From positions 5,632,501-5,696,500 of the forward strand of contig JAPNXP010000001.1 of NCBI GenBank assembly GCA_028753945.1: a stretch of 64,000 nt of DNA, given 5' to 3'. The translations under genes and the position numbers were made by a program. The DNA is from Hexactinellida sp. DTS-2022. Its lineage: Eukaryota > Porifera > Hexactinellida. The notes under the pieces are model-generated. The model saw only the letters and a list, made by a program, of their open reading frames with translations. It was not told the DNA's origin and made no database searches. How positions within the stretch are numbered: the stretch's first letter is position 1; each line of letters starts with the position of its first letter. Below are positions 10,805-21,857 of the stretch, piece by piece.

Positions 10805-11364
10805 CAGGGTTGGGTTCAAGTACAATTTACTTAAGTACTTCTGTAATTAAGTACATTTTTTTAGTACTTGTACTTGTACTTAAGTACTTTCACCATTTTT
10901 CCGTTGTACTTGTACTTAATTACTTTCCTCATTTTTCTAAAGTACTTGCACTTGTACTTGAGTACTTGTTACTCGTTACTTTTTTTATCATTCAATATAT
11001 TTCCAACACACATCATTGATGTTCCTCAAATCCCATCTCAAATATAGTAGTGTTACTTAATACTTAGTATATTAGGAATTGTGTTCGTGTCAAGGACTAC
11101 TGCTACTTTCAATTAAATAGATTTGGATGATACTATATAAACTATGTATTTACTATTTAGCAATTTGTACTATTAGTACGAGAGATTTATCATAAGAGCT
11201 TGGGATTGGGAAGTACTTGTACTTGTATTCAAGTATTTTCGTAATTTTTTCATTGTACTTGTACTTAAGTACTTTAAGTTTACCTGTACTTGTACTTGAA
11301 TATCTGAAAAGTAGTAGTACTTGTTGTACTTAAGTACTTTCAAATGTACTTGAACCCAACCCTG
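10805..11364. mobile_element. hAT MITE, family H3, copy 1
   Basis: 560 bp, flanked by the exact 8-bp duplication CTTAGAAT (10797-10804, 11365-11372). Ends are CAGGGTTGGGTTCAAGTAC and GTACTTGAACCCAACCCTG. Both arms are full of GTACTT/AAGTAC repeats. The second copy is at 52921-53485. Short frames inside reflect the repeats, not a gene. Confidence 0.93.
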
Positions 11365-11404
11365 CTTAGAATATCTAAGGAAAGTATCAACAACTTTTGC
11401 TCAT

Positions 11405-11443
11405 TTGTTTGTTTGTTTGTTTGTTTGTTTGTTTGTTTGTTTT
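11405..11443. repeat. (TTTG)n microsatellite
   Basis: About nine to ten TTTG units in a row. Confidence 0.9.
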
Positions 11444-11914
11444 TCTGGACAAATTGTAATAATAACACAAGGAACTTCCATTGAAATATGAAATTCCAAA
11501 ATTGTCGTACTATATGAGGTAATTGAATATGCTGATTCCTAATAGGATATTGTCAACAACCACATGTGTATATTTGTTGTTTACATGTTGAAATGTAAAA
11601 CATTTCCAAATTTACATTGCTGCTTGCTTGAAACGGGATTACAGGGCAGTTTATAATTCTACTAATTTAGGAACGCAAAGTACTTAAACGACCTCTGTTA
11701 GAGGTCAACTAATATGGAATAACTAAATAGACTACAAAGTTGACTTTACTATTTCGTGGATGTTTTGAGTGTTCTTCTAATTATATTTCTTGTTGCTCAT
11801 TCCATCGTAATGGTAACAATTTGTTCCAATGAATGATTTCAGGGTGAAATGATTACCAAATAGATGTGTATATCCAAGGAGTTTGAAATATTGGAGCTTG
11901 TTTTGATCAGTGTT

Positions 11915-12440
11915 GTAAATCAAATCAAATATTTCAAATATTTGATTTGATTTGATTTGATTTAAGAGAATTTGAATTCTCAAATGATTTGATTTGATTT
12001 GATTTGAAATTATTTGAATCAGCAAATGATTTGATTTGATTTGATTTGAAAATATTTGAATTCTTAAATGATTTGATTTGATTTGATTTGAAATTATTTC
12101 AAATCATTTTCAAATTATTTTTCAAATCATTTCCAGATCATTTTCAAATCATATTCTTTAAATCATTTTCAAATTGCTTTAATATAATTTCACGTCATTT
12201 TCAATTCAATTTCGAATATATAAGATCATTTTCAAAATTTCTATACGTTTTGAAAGTGATTCGGAAATGATTTGAAAGTTTCAAATATTTCAAATATTTG
12301 ATTTGATTTGATTTGAAATTATTTGAAATTTCAAATATTTGATTTGATTTGATTTGAAATGATTTGAAATCTCAAATGATTTGAAATGATTTGATTTGAA
12401 ATAATTTTAAATCAAAAATGATTTGATTTGATTTGATTTG
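11915..12440. repeat. ATTTG-rich satellite-like tract
   Basis: Dense GATTTGATTTG pentamer-type arrays mixed with CAAATATTTG palindromes over about 525 bp, ending directly at an F1 hairpin module. Frames on either strand are by-products of the repeat. Confidence 0.85.
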
Positions 12441-12450
12441 AGAAAAAAAA

Positions 12451-12567
12451 ATCCAAAATTGCAGCCTGTGCCGACGCATGTTCCTTTGGTGGCACTATAT
12501 TTTGGTGGTGGTCTATTGGTAGTGCCTCCAATGGAACATGCTGTCTACACAGGCTGCAATTTTGGAT
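12451..12567. repeat. F1 hairpin module, copy 3
   Basis: Full palindromic module. The second arm has CTGTCTACACAGG in place of CTGTCGGCACAGG. It joins directly to the ATTTG tract on the left and an F1 arm on the right. Confidence 0.85.
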
Positions 12568-13590
12568 TTTTTTCGCCATGTCATGGACATCACATGGTGT
12601 TTAGACTCATTTAACAATTTGTACGGGACAAAGGAACGTTTGATAAATTTTCATGCTTCTTTCTATCTTAAACCATCTTGAGTTTAAGTTTATATTTCCA
12701 TTATAAATGCGTTTTAGACCCCCCTAACACTCTAATACAATTCGGGCACCTGTTATTACGGGACAAAGGATTGATTGATAAATTGGAATTTTGTTTTTAT
12801 CTTAAACCATTTTGCGTTTAATGCCATTCATTCATTATGTATAGAAATAAATGATATAAATAGTTAATTATTTTAGCAAAGTTATCCACTGTGAGTTGAG
12901 TTAATAAGTAAACAAATTCCCAATTTAATTTAATTTGCTTTAATCCATTGAATATTAATATACTGTTAAAAATTGGAAATAAGCATACTTGTTTACTTAG
13001 AATGACAAAAGGATTAAGTTTATATTTCCATTATAAATGCGTTATAATTATCCCCCCCCTATCACTCTAATACAATTCGGACACCAAACACGCACACAGA
13101 CGAATAGTCATTTAATAGATATTCCATTTCATTAATCCATTGTTTGTATATCTGTCATCGTTTTAAAATTGAAATCAGCATACTCGCTTACTTTGAATGA
13201 TATATGGGGATTAAGTTTATATTTCCATTATAAATGCGTTATAAACCCCCCTTACACTCTAATACATTTCGGGCACCAAGCATACACATAGACAAATATT
13301 TATACAAATAGATATTCCATCTCATTAATCCATTGTTTGAATATCAGAAATCGTTCTGAAATTGAATAACTGTTGAGTGGAATTGAATTTTCAAATAGGA
13401 GAAAACTTCAATACAACTATGTATTAGAAATCGATTTATATAGTAGCAGCTATTGAATCAAATTGAATTATTCATTTACAATATAATACTTTATTGTAAC
13501 TATCTATGATATCAGAAATTGATTTGTATAGTAATAGCTATTGAATGTAAATTAATTATTCATATATACTAGAATTCTTTATCGTGATTA
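12568..13590. repeat. F1 arm and internal duplicates
   Basis: Non-coding. Reverse complement of the arm leading into copy 5 (16200-16435). Within it the stretch AAGTTTATATTTCCATTATAAATGCGTT occurs three times (near 12684, 13016 and 13214), showing repeated internal duplication. Confidence 0.6.
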
Positions 13591-14027
13591 TAATATCAAC
13601 AATAACTTGAATCGAAATAACACTGAATCTAATTGAATTATTCATAAATATTAAATAGTAGTTATTCATCGAAACCACGAAATAATTGCATAATTGAATA
13701 TTAATGAATTTACGATTTTAGAAAGTTAAGGGTGAATTGTGGCAACTTTGAGCCTAATTCTCAGGAAAATGAGGACGGATTAAAAAGATCGTGAAGAGCT
13801 ATCAGTTGCAAAATACTTTTCTAATACTAATGGTTCTAAAAATTTTCTTGTTATTGCATTTATTTTCTTGTGGGACAAAAAAAGCTAAAAGTCCCGTTAA
13901 AAATTTTCACAAGTCGAAATTGAAAAATCAGACCACGAAGTGCACATTAATCAACAACCAGACACCTATTCTGAAAATCTCAGAGCTCTAGCACTTATGG
14001 TTTAGCCTGGGGAGGCGACACGGAGAA
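13590..14027. repeat. Block B, copy 1, with short conserved frame
   Basis: A sequence block ending in GGTTTAGCCTGGGGAGGCGA. It recurs inverted at 15143-15860 and direct at 16750-17419. It contains a 66-aa frame (13791-13991, hydrophobic start then a lysine-rich half with KKAKSP). The same frame is largely kept in the inverted copy (15377-15183), but copy 3 has a stop in it. Whether it codes for anything is unclear; I do not recognise it. Confidence 0.5.
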
Positions 14028-14031
14028 AAAA

Positions 14032-14146
14032 ATCCAAAATTGCAGCCTGTGCCGACGCATGTTCCTTTGGTGGCACTATATTTTGGTGGTTGTCTATTAA
14101 TAGTGCCTCCAATGCAACATGCTGTCGCACAGCTGCAATTTTGGAT
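14032..14146. repeat. F1 hairpin module, copy 4
   Basis: Full module following Block B. The right arm has lost two bases of the GTCGGCACAG stem. Confidence 0.85.
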
Positions 14147-14173
14147 TTTTTTTCGCCATGTCTTGAACGTCAC

Positions 14174-14440
14174 CAGTGGCAGATCCAGACATGTTGAAAA
14201 GGGGGGGCTCAAGAAATAATGCGAGCGTAGTGAGCAACTTATAAGGGGGTATGGGGGGTAACCCCCCAGATTTTCTTTGGGTTATATACACTCAGAAGTC
14301 ATTTTAAACGCAAATTTCTTTATAATGAGCCATAATTCAAACTTGAGGCTGAAGTTTCCTAATTATTTTGTCATTTTCAGCTAAATTTCAGTCAATTTCA
14401 TTTTTGAAGGGTGGTCCCAGGCCCCCTGGATCCGCCCCTG
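14174..14440. mobile_element. MITE with CAGTGGCAGATCCAG ends
   Basis: 267 bp, inserted in the F1 arm. Flanked by GTCAC on both sides (14169-14173, 14441-14445), a 5-bp duplication. Ends are CAGTGGCAGATCCAG and CTGGATCCGCCCCTG. Confidence 0.75.
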
Positions 14441-14456
14441 GTCACATGGTGTTTAC

Positions 14457-14842
14457 TAGGGCTGAAACGAATATTCGAAATGTAACGAACGAACCTTTTT
14501 CTAAACGAACGAATATTCGAATATTCGTTTGTTTGCATGACTAAGCATTAAATCAATTTCTAGAGACAAAATACATTGGAAAATAGGTTTTTCATAATGT
14601 TACAATGGTATAATAATAGTTACAAAGTGTATTATGCACAAGTTAACTAATAATCAGCTAGTTTAGTAGGAATTTATATTTACGATATCTCTAAGCTATA
14701 CAAAAGTCTTGTTGTTGTCCAAAATTAGTCAACGAATATCCGTTTCTATCTAATATTCGTCCAAACGAATATTCGTTTCGTAACGAACGAATATTCGTTC
14801 AATCATTTCGAACGAATATTCGGTATATTCGTTTCAGCCCTA
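14457..14842. mobile_element. hAT MITE with TAGGGCTGAAACGAA ends
   Basis: 386 bp, with the exact 8-bp duplication GTGTTTAC (14449-14456, 14843-14850). Inverted ends are TAGGGCTGAAACGAA and TTCGTTTCAGCCCTA, followed by many CGAATATTCG palindromes. It lies only 16 bp from the previous insertion. The interrupted F1 arm continues at 14851. Confidence 0.93.
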
Positions 14843-14850
14843 GTGTTTAC

Positions 14851-15055
14851 ACCCATTTGTCAATTTGTTACGGGACAAAGGAACGTTTGATAAATTTCAT
14901 GCTTCTTTCTATCTTAAACCATCTTGAGTTTAAGTTTATATTTTCATTATACATGCGTTTTAGACCCCCCTATCACTCTAATACAATTTCGGGCACCAAA
15001 CACGCACACAGACGAATAGTCATTTAATAGATATACCAATTCATTAATCCATTGT
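14851..15055. repeat. F1 arm, continued
   Basis: Continues the arm interrupted at 14174 and 14457. Non-coding. Confidence 0.55.
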
Positions 15056-15111
15056 TACTGTGCCGACTATACTATAGTATAGTGGCCCAGTATTGGTCTT
15101 AGTGCCTTGGA
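15056..15111. repeat. TATACTATAGTATA unit (family T), inverted single copy
   Basis: One unit with the perfect 18-bp palindrome ACTATACTATAGTATAGT at 15066-15083, preceded by ACTGTGCCG and followed by GGCCCAGTATTGG. The same unit occurs three times in tandem at 17441-17633. A poly-T tract follows at 15115-15142. Confidence 0.8.
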
Positions 15112-15142
15112 TGTTTTTTTTTTTTTTTTTTTTTTTTTTTTT

Positions 15143-15905
15143 CTCCGTGTCGCCTCCCCAGGCTAAACCATAAGTGCTAGAGCTATGAGATTTTCAGGAT
15201 AGGTGTCTGGTTGTTGATTAATGTGCACTTCGTGGCCTGATTTTTCAATTTCGACTTGGAAAATCTTCTAACGGGACTTTTAGCTTTTTTTGTCCCACAA
15301 GAAAATAAATGCAATAACAAATATTTTTTTTGAATCATTAGTATCAGAAAAGTATTTTGCAACTGATAGCTCCTCACGATTTTTTTAATCCGTCCTCATT
15401 TTCCTGAGAATTAGGCTCAAAGTTGCCACAATTGACCCTTAACTTTCTAAAATCGTAAATTCATTAATATTCAATTATGCAATTATTTCGTGGTTTCGAT
15501 GAATAACTACTATTTAATATTTATGAATAATTCAATTAGATTCAGTGTTATTTCGATTCAAGTTATTGTTAATATTATAATCACAATAAAGATTTCTAGT
15601 ATTTATGAATAACTAATTTACATTCAATAGCTATTACTATACAAATCTATTTCTGATATCATAGTTACAATAATTTATTCTATTTATATGAATAATTCAA
15701 TTTGATTCATTAGTATATAAATCGATTTCTAATACAATAGTTGTATTAAAGTTTTCTCCTATATGAAAATTCAATTTCACTCAACAGTTATTCAATTTCA
15801 GAACGATTTCTGATATTCAAACAATGGATTAATGAGATGGGATATCTATTTGTATAAATATTTGTCTATTTGTGTGCTTGGTGCCCGAAATGTATTAGAG
15901 TGTAA
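15143..15905. repeat. Block B, inverted copy 2
   Basis: Reverse complement of Block B with the conserved short frame on the minus strand (15377-15183). Together with copies 1 and 3 it forms large inverted repeats about 1 kb apart. No recognised gene. Confidence 0.6.
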
Positions 15906-16435
15906 GGGGGGGGGGTTTATAAAGCATTTACGTATAATGGAAATATAAACTTAATCCCATATGTCATTCAAAGTAAGCGAGTATGCTGATTTCAATTTTA
16001 AAACGATGACTGATATACAAACAATGGATTAATGAAATGGAATATCTATTAAATGACTATTCGTCTGTGTGCGTGTTTGGTGGTCGAATTGTATTAGAGT
16101 GATAGGGGGTTATAATAGGAATATAAACTAGATCCCTTTTGTCATTCTAAGTAAACAAGTATGCTGATTTCCAATTTTAAACAGTATATTAATATTCAAT
16201 GGATTAAAGCAAATTAAATTAAATTGGAAATTTGTTTACTTAACTCAACTCAACTCACATTGCTAAAATAATTAACTATTTATATCATTTATTATCTATA
16301 CATAATGAATGAATGGCATTAAACCCAAGATGGTTCAAGATAGAAATAATTTAAAATCAACAATGGTTCCTTTGTCCCGTACAACTTGTTAAATGAGACT
16401 AAACACTATGAGGTGTTCATGACATGGCGAAAAAA

Positions 16436-16550
16436 ATCCAAAATTGCAGCTGTGCCACAAGCGTGTTCCTTTGGAGGCACTATCAATAAACCACCACCAA
16501 AATATAGTGCCACAAAAGGAACATGCGTCGGCACAGCTGCAATTTTGGAT
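16436..16550. repeat. F1 hairpin module, copy 5
   Basis: Full module between an F1 arm on the left (15906-16435) and the Block B side on the right. Confidence 0.85.
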
Positions 16551-17419
16551 TTTTTGTATATCAGTCATCGTTTTAAAATTGAAATCAGCATACTCGCTTA
16601 CTTAGAATGACATATGGGATTAAGTTTATATTTCCATTATTAATGCGTTATAAACCCCCCCTTATACTCTAATACATTTCGGGCACCAAGCACACACATA
16701 GACAAATATTTATACAAATAGATATTCCATCTCATTAATCCATTGTTTGAATATCAGAAATCGTTCTGAAATTGAATAACTGTTGAGTGAAATTGAATTT
16801 TCATATAGGATAAAACTTCAATACAACTAAGAAATCAATTTATATAGTAGCAGCTATCGAATCAAATTGAATTATTCATATAAATAGAATACTTTATTGT
16901 AACTATGATATCAGAAATTTATTTGTATAGTAATAGCTATTGAATGTAAATTAACTATTCATATATACAAGAATTCTTTATTGTAATTATGATATCAACA
17001 ATAACTTGAATCGAAATAACACTGAATCTAATTGAATTATTCATAAATAGTAGTTATTCATCGAAACCACGAAATAATTGCATAATTGAATATTAATTAA
17101 ATTTCTATTTTAGAAAGTTAAGGTTGAATTGTGGCAACTTTGAGCCTAATTCTCAGGAAAATAAGGACGGATTAAAAAAATCGTGAAGAGCTATCAGTTG
17201 CAAAATACTTTTCTGATACTAATGATTCGAAAATTTTTCTTGTTATTGGTTTAATTTTCTTATGGGACAAAAAAAGCTAAAAGTCCCGTTAAAATTTTTC
17301 CCAAGTCGAAATTGAAAAATCAGGCCACGAAGTGCACATTAATCAACAACCAGACACCTATCCTAAAAATCTCAGAGCTCTAGCACTTAAGGTTTAGCCT
17401 GGGGAGGCGACACGGAGAA
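16551..17419. repeat. Block B, copy 3
   Basis: Direct relative of 13130-14027 and inverted relative of 15143-15905. Ends in the same GGTTTAGCCTGGGGAGGCGA. Non-coding as far as I can see. Confidence 0.6.
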
Positions 17420-17440
17420 ATATATATAAAAAAAAAAAAA

Positions 17441-17633
17441 TCCAAGGCACTAAGACCAATACTGGGCCACTATACTATAGTATAGTCGGCACAGTAAAAA
17501 CAACAAAAAAACATCCAAGGCACTATGACCAATACTGGGCCACTATACTATAGTATAGTCGGCACAGTAAAAATCCAAGGCAGTAAGATTAGAACTGGGC
17601 CACTATACTATAATATAGTCGGCACAGTAAAAA
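17441..17633. repeat. Three tandem TATACTATAGTATA units (family T)
   Basis: Three units of about 60-75 bp. Each reads TCCAAGGCA, a short AT stretch, CTGGGCCACTATACTATAGT, then a TCGGCACAG end. The third has one change in the palindrome (TATAATATAG). A related 33-bp hairpin is at 59691-59723. Confidence 0.85.
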
Positions 17634-17635
17634 TG

Positions 17636-17978
17636 ATTTATTTACAACCCTGGACTTTTGATGAAGATTGCCCAATTCTAAAATTATTAACGGAGACAGT
17701 TGAATGAAATCCCCTTGTAATTGTATAACATCATTTTGACGCTTGCATATTTTACATAAGAGATATGTCATCTTACTTTCGATCGTAGCTTGGCAATTGT
17801 TCGTGAATTTATTGAATGTGGTGATGTTAACTACCTTGGAAATTTCTTGAGAGCAACCAATACACTTCATCTGATATTTATATTTCATACAACTTATTCC
17901 AATGTTAGTTAAATGCTTGACCATAGTATACTCCGACCCATAGAAGTCAATTGCAAAATAGTTTTCTTGAATATTCAT
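17636..17978 (-). pseudogene. Unidentified cysteine-containing frame (fragment)
   Basis: The minus-strand frame ending inside the tandem repeat gives about 115 aa with two CxxC pairs (KCIGC and LCKIC) 50 residues apart. This resembles a small zinc-binding segment. Its C-terminus is replaced by the family T repeat, so it looks truncated by insertion. I do not recognise the family; a transposon or ubiquitin-protease fragment are possibilities. Confidence 0.3.
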
Positions 17979-18367
17979 CCCTTATAACCAATAGCGTAAT
18001 CATAGCAATCTATATACTAAGGCAATGATAGTCCATTGAAGATATGGACCATGGACAGCGATGTATAGTTAATTTTCAAAATACTAAATTTATAACGCAT
18101 ATACTCCAGTTATAAATACTTTCTATTCTAGTTCAACTAAAGATGGTGCTACACCTTAAGCAAATCTGAGCTGTGTTCTAGATATATATTAGTAGATAAT
18201 TGATATTTTAATGAGCATTAGCAACTAGTATATTCATAATTTAGGTAAACGTGAATACATAACATATATAGTTTTCAGCATATAATTTTCAGACATTGTA
18301 TTAGTGTACCATGGATGTTTCAGACGATATAATTTTCAGACATTGTATTAGATACTGGTATACCGTT
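17979..18367. other. Non-coding AT-rich stretch
   Basis: Contains a weak relative of the repeat at 23166 (CATAGCAATCTATA near 18001) and a short duplication of TATAATTTTCAGACATTGTA (about 18283 and 18330). No gene seen. Confidence 0.4.
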
Positions 18368-18514
18368 TGATTTTAATAAAATTTCGCGTTTACACCAGTG
18401 TGAACGCGTGTACACCAGAGAAGTTGGTGTGGACGCGTGTACACCAGAGAAGTTGGTGTGGACGCGTGTACACTGGCGTACACGCGTTCACACCAATCTC
18501 GCGTTTGCACTGCA
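18368..18514. repeat. Ginger-like end with ACGCGTGTACACCAG repeats
   Basis: Tandem units of about 33 bp built on GTGGACGCGTGTACACCAGA, ending in TGCACTGCAACA, the terminus shared with the elements at 1457, 27316 and 47127. No opposite end was found. It lies about 200 bp upstream of HMCES. Confidence 0.55.
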
Positions 18515-18730
18515 ACATAAATATTGAAGAGTAACAATCGAAAAAATCCAAGAAACAATCGAAAATATTCGATGATATTTTGGATTGTCGATTTCGATTG
18601 AATTGCCATCCAAATAATCGATTGACGAAATTTGGATTGCCAATTGTCCAAAAATGGCTCGGATGGATTGGATTGGATTGGATTGGCAACCCTGATTATT
18701 ACACAATATGGAATATAATATACATTAGTT

Positions 18731-19681
18731 ATGTGTGGGAGATGCGTTGTAGTTCGAGACCCCGCTACAATCCGTAGATGCTGTGCACACTACCCATACA
18801 AGAGTGGTAGCACCTGTACACCACTTATTAACACCTGTACATCTGCTGGCAACACCACAACTGCTCAAACAGCAAAGGATAATACGATGTGTCTGCCCCG
18901 CTGGTATCGAGATGGAGAATCCATTTATAATCCGTCTTATAACGTGTGTCCCAGAGACAACCTCCCTGTGCTGCTCTCCTCAGACCATCCCCACGCATGC
19001 GATGGGGAGGGTCCTGAGGAACGTATCCTGCAGGTTATGCAGTGGGGCTTGGTTCCATCCTGGCACAAAGGTCCCGCCCACGAGTTCGCATACCTCCTCA
19101 ACAACTGTAGGAGTGAGAGTCTGCTAGACAAAGCAAGTTTCAGAAACGCATTCAACAGAGGACAAAGATGTGTGATTCCAATAGACGGATTCTATGAATG
19201 GAAGTCAGTTGGCGGCAAGAAGCAGCCTCATTACATACGATTAGAGGGAAAGGACAGTATGATTATGGTAGCTGGGATATTCGATGTCCACAGGTTGACA
19301 CAGGACTCCAGTCCCCTATACACAGTAACACTGATAACAACCGAAGCCCAATCCAGTTTCTCGGAGGTGCACCACAGAATGCCTGCCATCCTACAGGGAG
19401 CAGACCAGGTGTCGGACTGGTTGGACTTCAGACGGGTTGGTGGGAAGGAGGCGTACCACCTGATAATGCCAACAGCTGGCCTCACTTGGTACCCAGTAGG
19501 GTCCAGCGTTAATAATGTTTATTATAAGGGGGAAGAGTGTGTACTCCCACACAAAATTGGAACTGTTGTAGAGAAACCTAAAGGCGTTACTCTGGACAAG
19601 TTCTTTACTAGAACTCCTGTTAAAAGGAAGTCAGAAGATTCTAGGTCTCTCAAGAGGATTAAAGATGATATTGAGAAGTAG
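18731..19681 (+). CDS. HMCES: Abasic-site shielding protein HMCES (SRAP domain)
   Basis: Encodes a 316-aa SRAP-family protein. In this family the cysteine exposed after methionine removal bonds covalently to abasic sites in single-stranded DNA at replication forks, shielding them from error-prone processing. The sequence shows MCGRC with Cys2, then MQWGLVPSW, NNCRSES, GFYEW with the conserved Glu (residue 156) and HHRMPAIL with its histidines (214-215). All the catalytic positions of the family are there. After the domain is a basic tail with GVTLDKFF (285-292). This resembles a PCNA-binding PIP box, though the usual first Gln is Gly here. The length is similar to human HMCES (354 aa). It is single-exon. 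An AG lies 2 bp before the start, as in the other host genes. AATAAA signals lie at 19870 and about 19915. Confidence 0.95.
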   Translation: MCGRCVVVRDPATIRRCCAHYPYKSGSTCTPLINTCTSAGNTTTAQTAKDNTMCLPRWYRDGESIYNPSYNVCPRDNLPVLLSSDHPHACDGEGPEERILQVMQWGLVPSWHKGPAHEFAYLLNNCRSESLLDKASFRNAFNRGQRCVIPIDGFYEWKSVGGKKQPHYIRLEGKDSMIMVAGIFDVHRLTQDSSPLYTVTLITTEAQSSFSEVHHRMPAILQGADQVSDWLDFRRVGGKEAYHLIMPTAGLTWYPVGSSVNNVYYKGEECVLPHKIGTVVEKPKGVTLDKFFTRTPVKRKSEDSRSLKRIKDDIEK

Positions 19682-19869
19682 GTTAGTCCTAAACAAACAT
19701 TGTATGTACAATGCTAATTGCAACTCGAACACTTAGCTTTGAATTAACCCCTGCCGTATTATTGTACGTATTACAAATTACTCAATTTGTTATTAATAAT
19801 AATATCTGTTTATTTCGAGATACGATTATATATGATACGATCTGCACGAATTTAACGCTGTTAGGATGT

Positions 19870-19875
19870 AATAAA
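19870..19875 (+). terminator. Candidate poly(A) signal for HMCES
   Basis: AATAAA about 190 bases after the stop codon, with a second one near 19915. Confidence 0.4.
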
Positions 19876-20128
19876 TTTATCAATGCTTCATACACCATCG
19901 AATATTACAAAAATCAATAAATAACATGATTTGGTACTTATATAATTGTATAAGGGACAACCTCTGCGAATTCTCCCGGTGGCAAATGGCTGGACTGCCT
20001 GCACATTAGGTCGTTTCGCTCGGCCAGGGGTGGTGATGGTTAATCGTTCTGAGGCTATGGTTACGATTCGATTTCTCAACGCAGTTCTCCGGTTATCCGC
20101 TCAGCTACTCAAAACACATAATCATATA

Positions 20129-21473
20129 CAGTCAACCATAGGAGTCGGAAATGGTCCCGCCGGCCCTTTGGGTCGCTACATTCACGCCGAGTAGAGCCGG
20201 GTAGCCCCTTCGGGCTGCCCGGCAATGCCGGGTGGCCGGATGGGTCCGACGCCTATGCAGTCAACTCTAGAGGTCGCAACGGGCCTGAATTCTAGGCCCG
20301 AGCCCGGCCCGAAATCCTCAATCCAGGCCCGAGGCCCGACCCGACCCGACGCACTCAGGCCCGAAGCCCGGGCCGGCCCGCACGGGCTTCGGGCTCGGGC
20401 TGGGCTTGCGACTTCTAGTCAACTCCCTTTATAACGAAGTGCTCGGGATCGTAGTTTCATTTCGTTATTTGTGGAGTTTGTTATAAGCGGTGTTCGTAAT
20501 AAGCGGAGTTCGATCTTAAAAGAGTTCATATCAAGCTGATTTCGTTATAACCGGAGTTCATTATATACGGATTTCGTTATAACCGGAGTTCGTTATAAGC
20601 AGAATTTGTTATAACCGGAGTTAAATTAATAGCTTATATAGGCTATATGGGAAATAAATGACTACGTTATAAGTGGAATTTCGTTATTTTCATTTCGTTG
20701 TAAACGAAGTTTTGATAATGTAATAAGGTAGAAGGATTTCCGGACCATTACATATGTCGTATGTATATTATTATATACCTCTGGTGAGCTCCTTAAAGAT
20801 CGATCTATGGACTCGAATCAGAACTTTCATTACTTCTTTTTCGTCCCCATATGCAGCGTAGAAACTGAATTTTCTTTCCTAAGTGCCATTTGATACTTTT
20901 TTCAACTCGTATTTTAGGAGGTAGTTTTCTGCTCCAGTATTATCAGAAGATCGAAGCACTCGAAGATCGTAAATAGCTACAAGCTTTCCTTCATTCATTG
21001 GAAACCTGCTTGACACTGAGCATAAGTTCCATTGTCAAGGCTTTTCCGACACTTTAATCCATTTCGTCATCAGAGTTGTCGCATCTTCATACTATACATC
21101 TTCCAACTGGATAATTTCCCTTTCAATGACGAGGTAGGCGTTCCATGCAACGTTCGGTAAAACTTTATCAAAATATTGCTTCAGATCATTTTCGAAATTG
21201 TTACCAGATCATTCAGTTCAATAATTTTTGTCTTCTTCCACTCAATCAACTCAATTAATTCATTATTGAACCTTCATCAGATCATTCAATTCAAGTCAAG
21301 TCAAATATTTGGGCGTTCAACACATTCAGGGCCGTTGTTCGTATTACAACTATATAAGTGTATATAACCCGGAGATTACCCAGACTACAGGTAAAGCTCG
21401 GGCAGCTGCGGGAAACTTCTTTGAAGTTCTCGACATTTCCGGAGACCTGGGCGGGTTGCGACGCCTATGACTG
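20129..21473. mobile_element. Probable pogo/Tigger-like non-autonomous element
   Basis: Left end CAGTCAACCATAGGAGTCGG and right end CGACGCCTATGACTG are imperfect inverted repeats flanked by TA (20127-20128, 21474-21475). From about 20425 to 20710 it carries many GTTATAACCGGAGTTC-type units, typical of Tigger/pogo ends. A nested GC-rich segment (20129-20256) and a hAT insertion lie inside. No open transposase frame was found in 20720-21440. Confidence 0.5.
20268..20417. mobile_element. GC-rich hAT MITE
   Basis: 150 bp, with exact 8-bp duplication GTCAACTC (20260-20267, 20418-20425) and inverted ends TAGAGGTCGCAA and TTGCGACTTCTA. The interior consists of CCCGAGCCCGGCCCGA-type repeats. It is inserted in a CAGTCAACTCCCTTTATAAC pogo-type end. 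Confidence 0.88.
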
Positions 21474-21857
21474 TAATAATCAGTCTAAGGAATATGGCTA
21501 GGTTAACTTCTCTTATTTATTATACTGATCACCGAAATTTCTCAAATTACAGTAGATCCTCATAATACGAGCTCGCTTAATAAGTAATTTAGATTATATG
21601 AACAGACTTTTGGGCCCTTGAAATGATTTTCAATACAAATGCACCGGTTAACGCTACCTACGACTTCTCATGACTGTGACGTCATGGGTAAAATCAATAT
21701 CTTTGACGATGTCAATTCAATCAGTATATCAGTTCCTTTATCTTACTGTATAGTATATGCAAAATAACTAACATCCTTGATTTCATTCTTACACTTGCCT
21801 ATATTCAATGAAAACATATATAGCGTTGGCTGCGTTGCTATGTAATATAAGCTATAG

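Noticed and set aside
1457..18514. One giant Ginger element from 1457 to 18514
   Set aside because: Both have Ginger-like tips, but their inner repeats differ and many unrelated insertions and a host gene (NTMT1) lie between. No equal target duplication is seen.
18748..18775. tRNA B-box-like GTTCGAGACC
   Set aside because: It lies inside the HMCES coding sequence (codons 7-15). There is no matching A box or cloverleaf around it.
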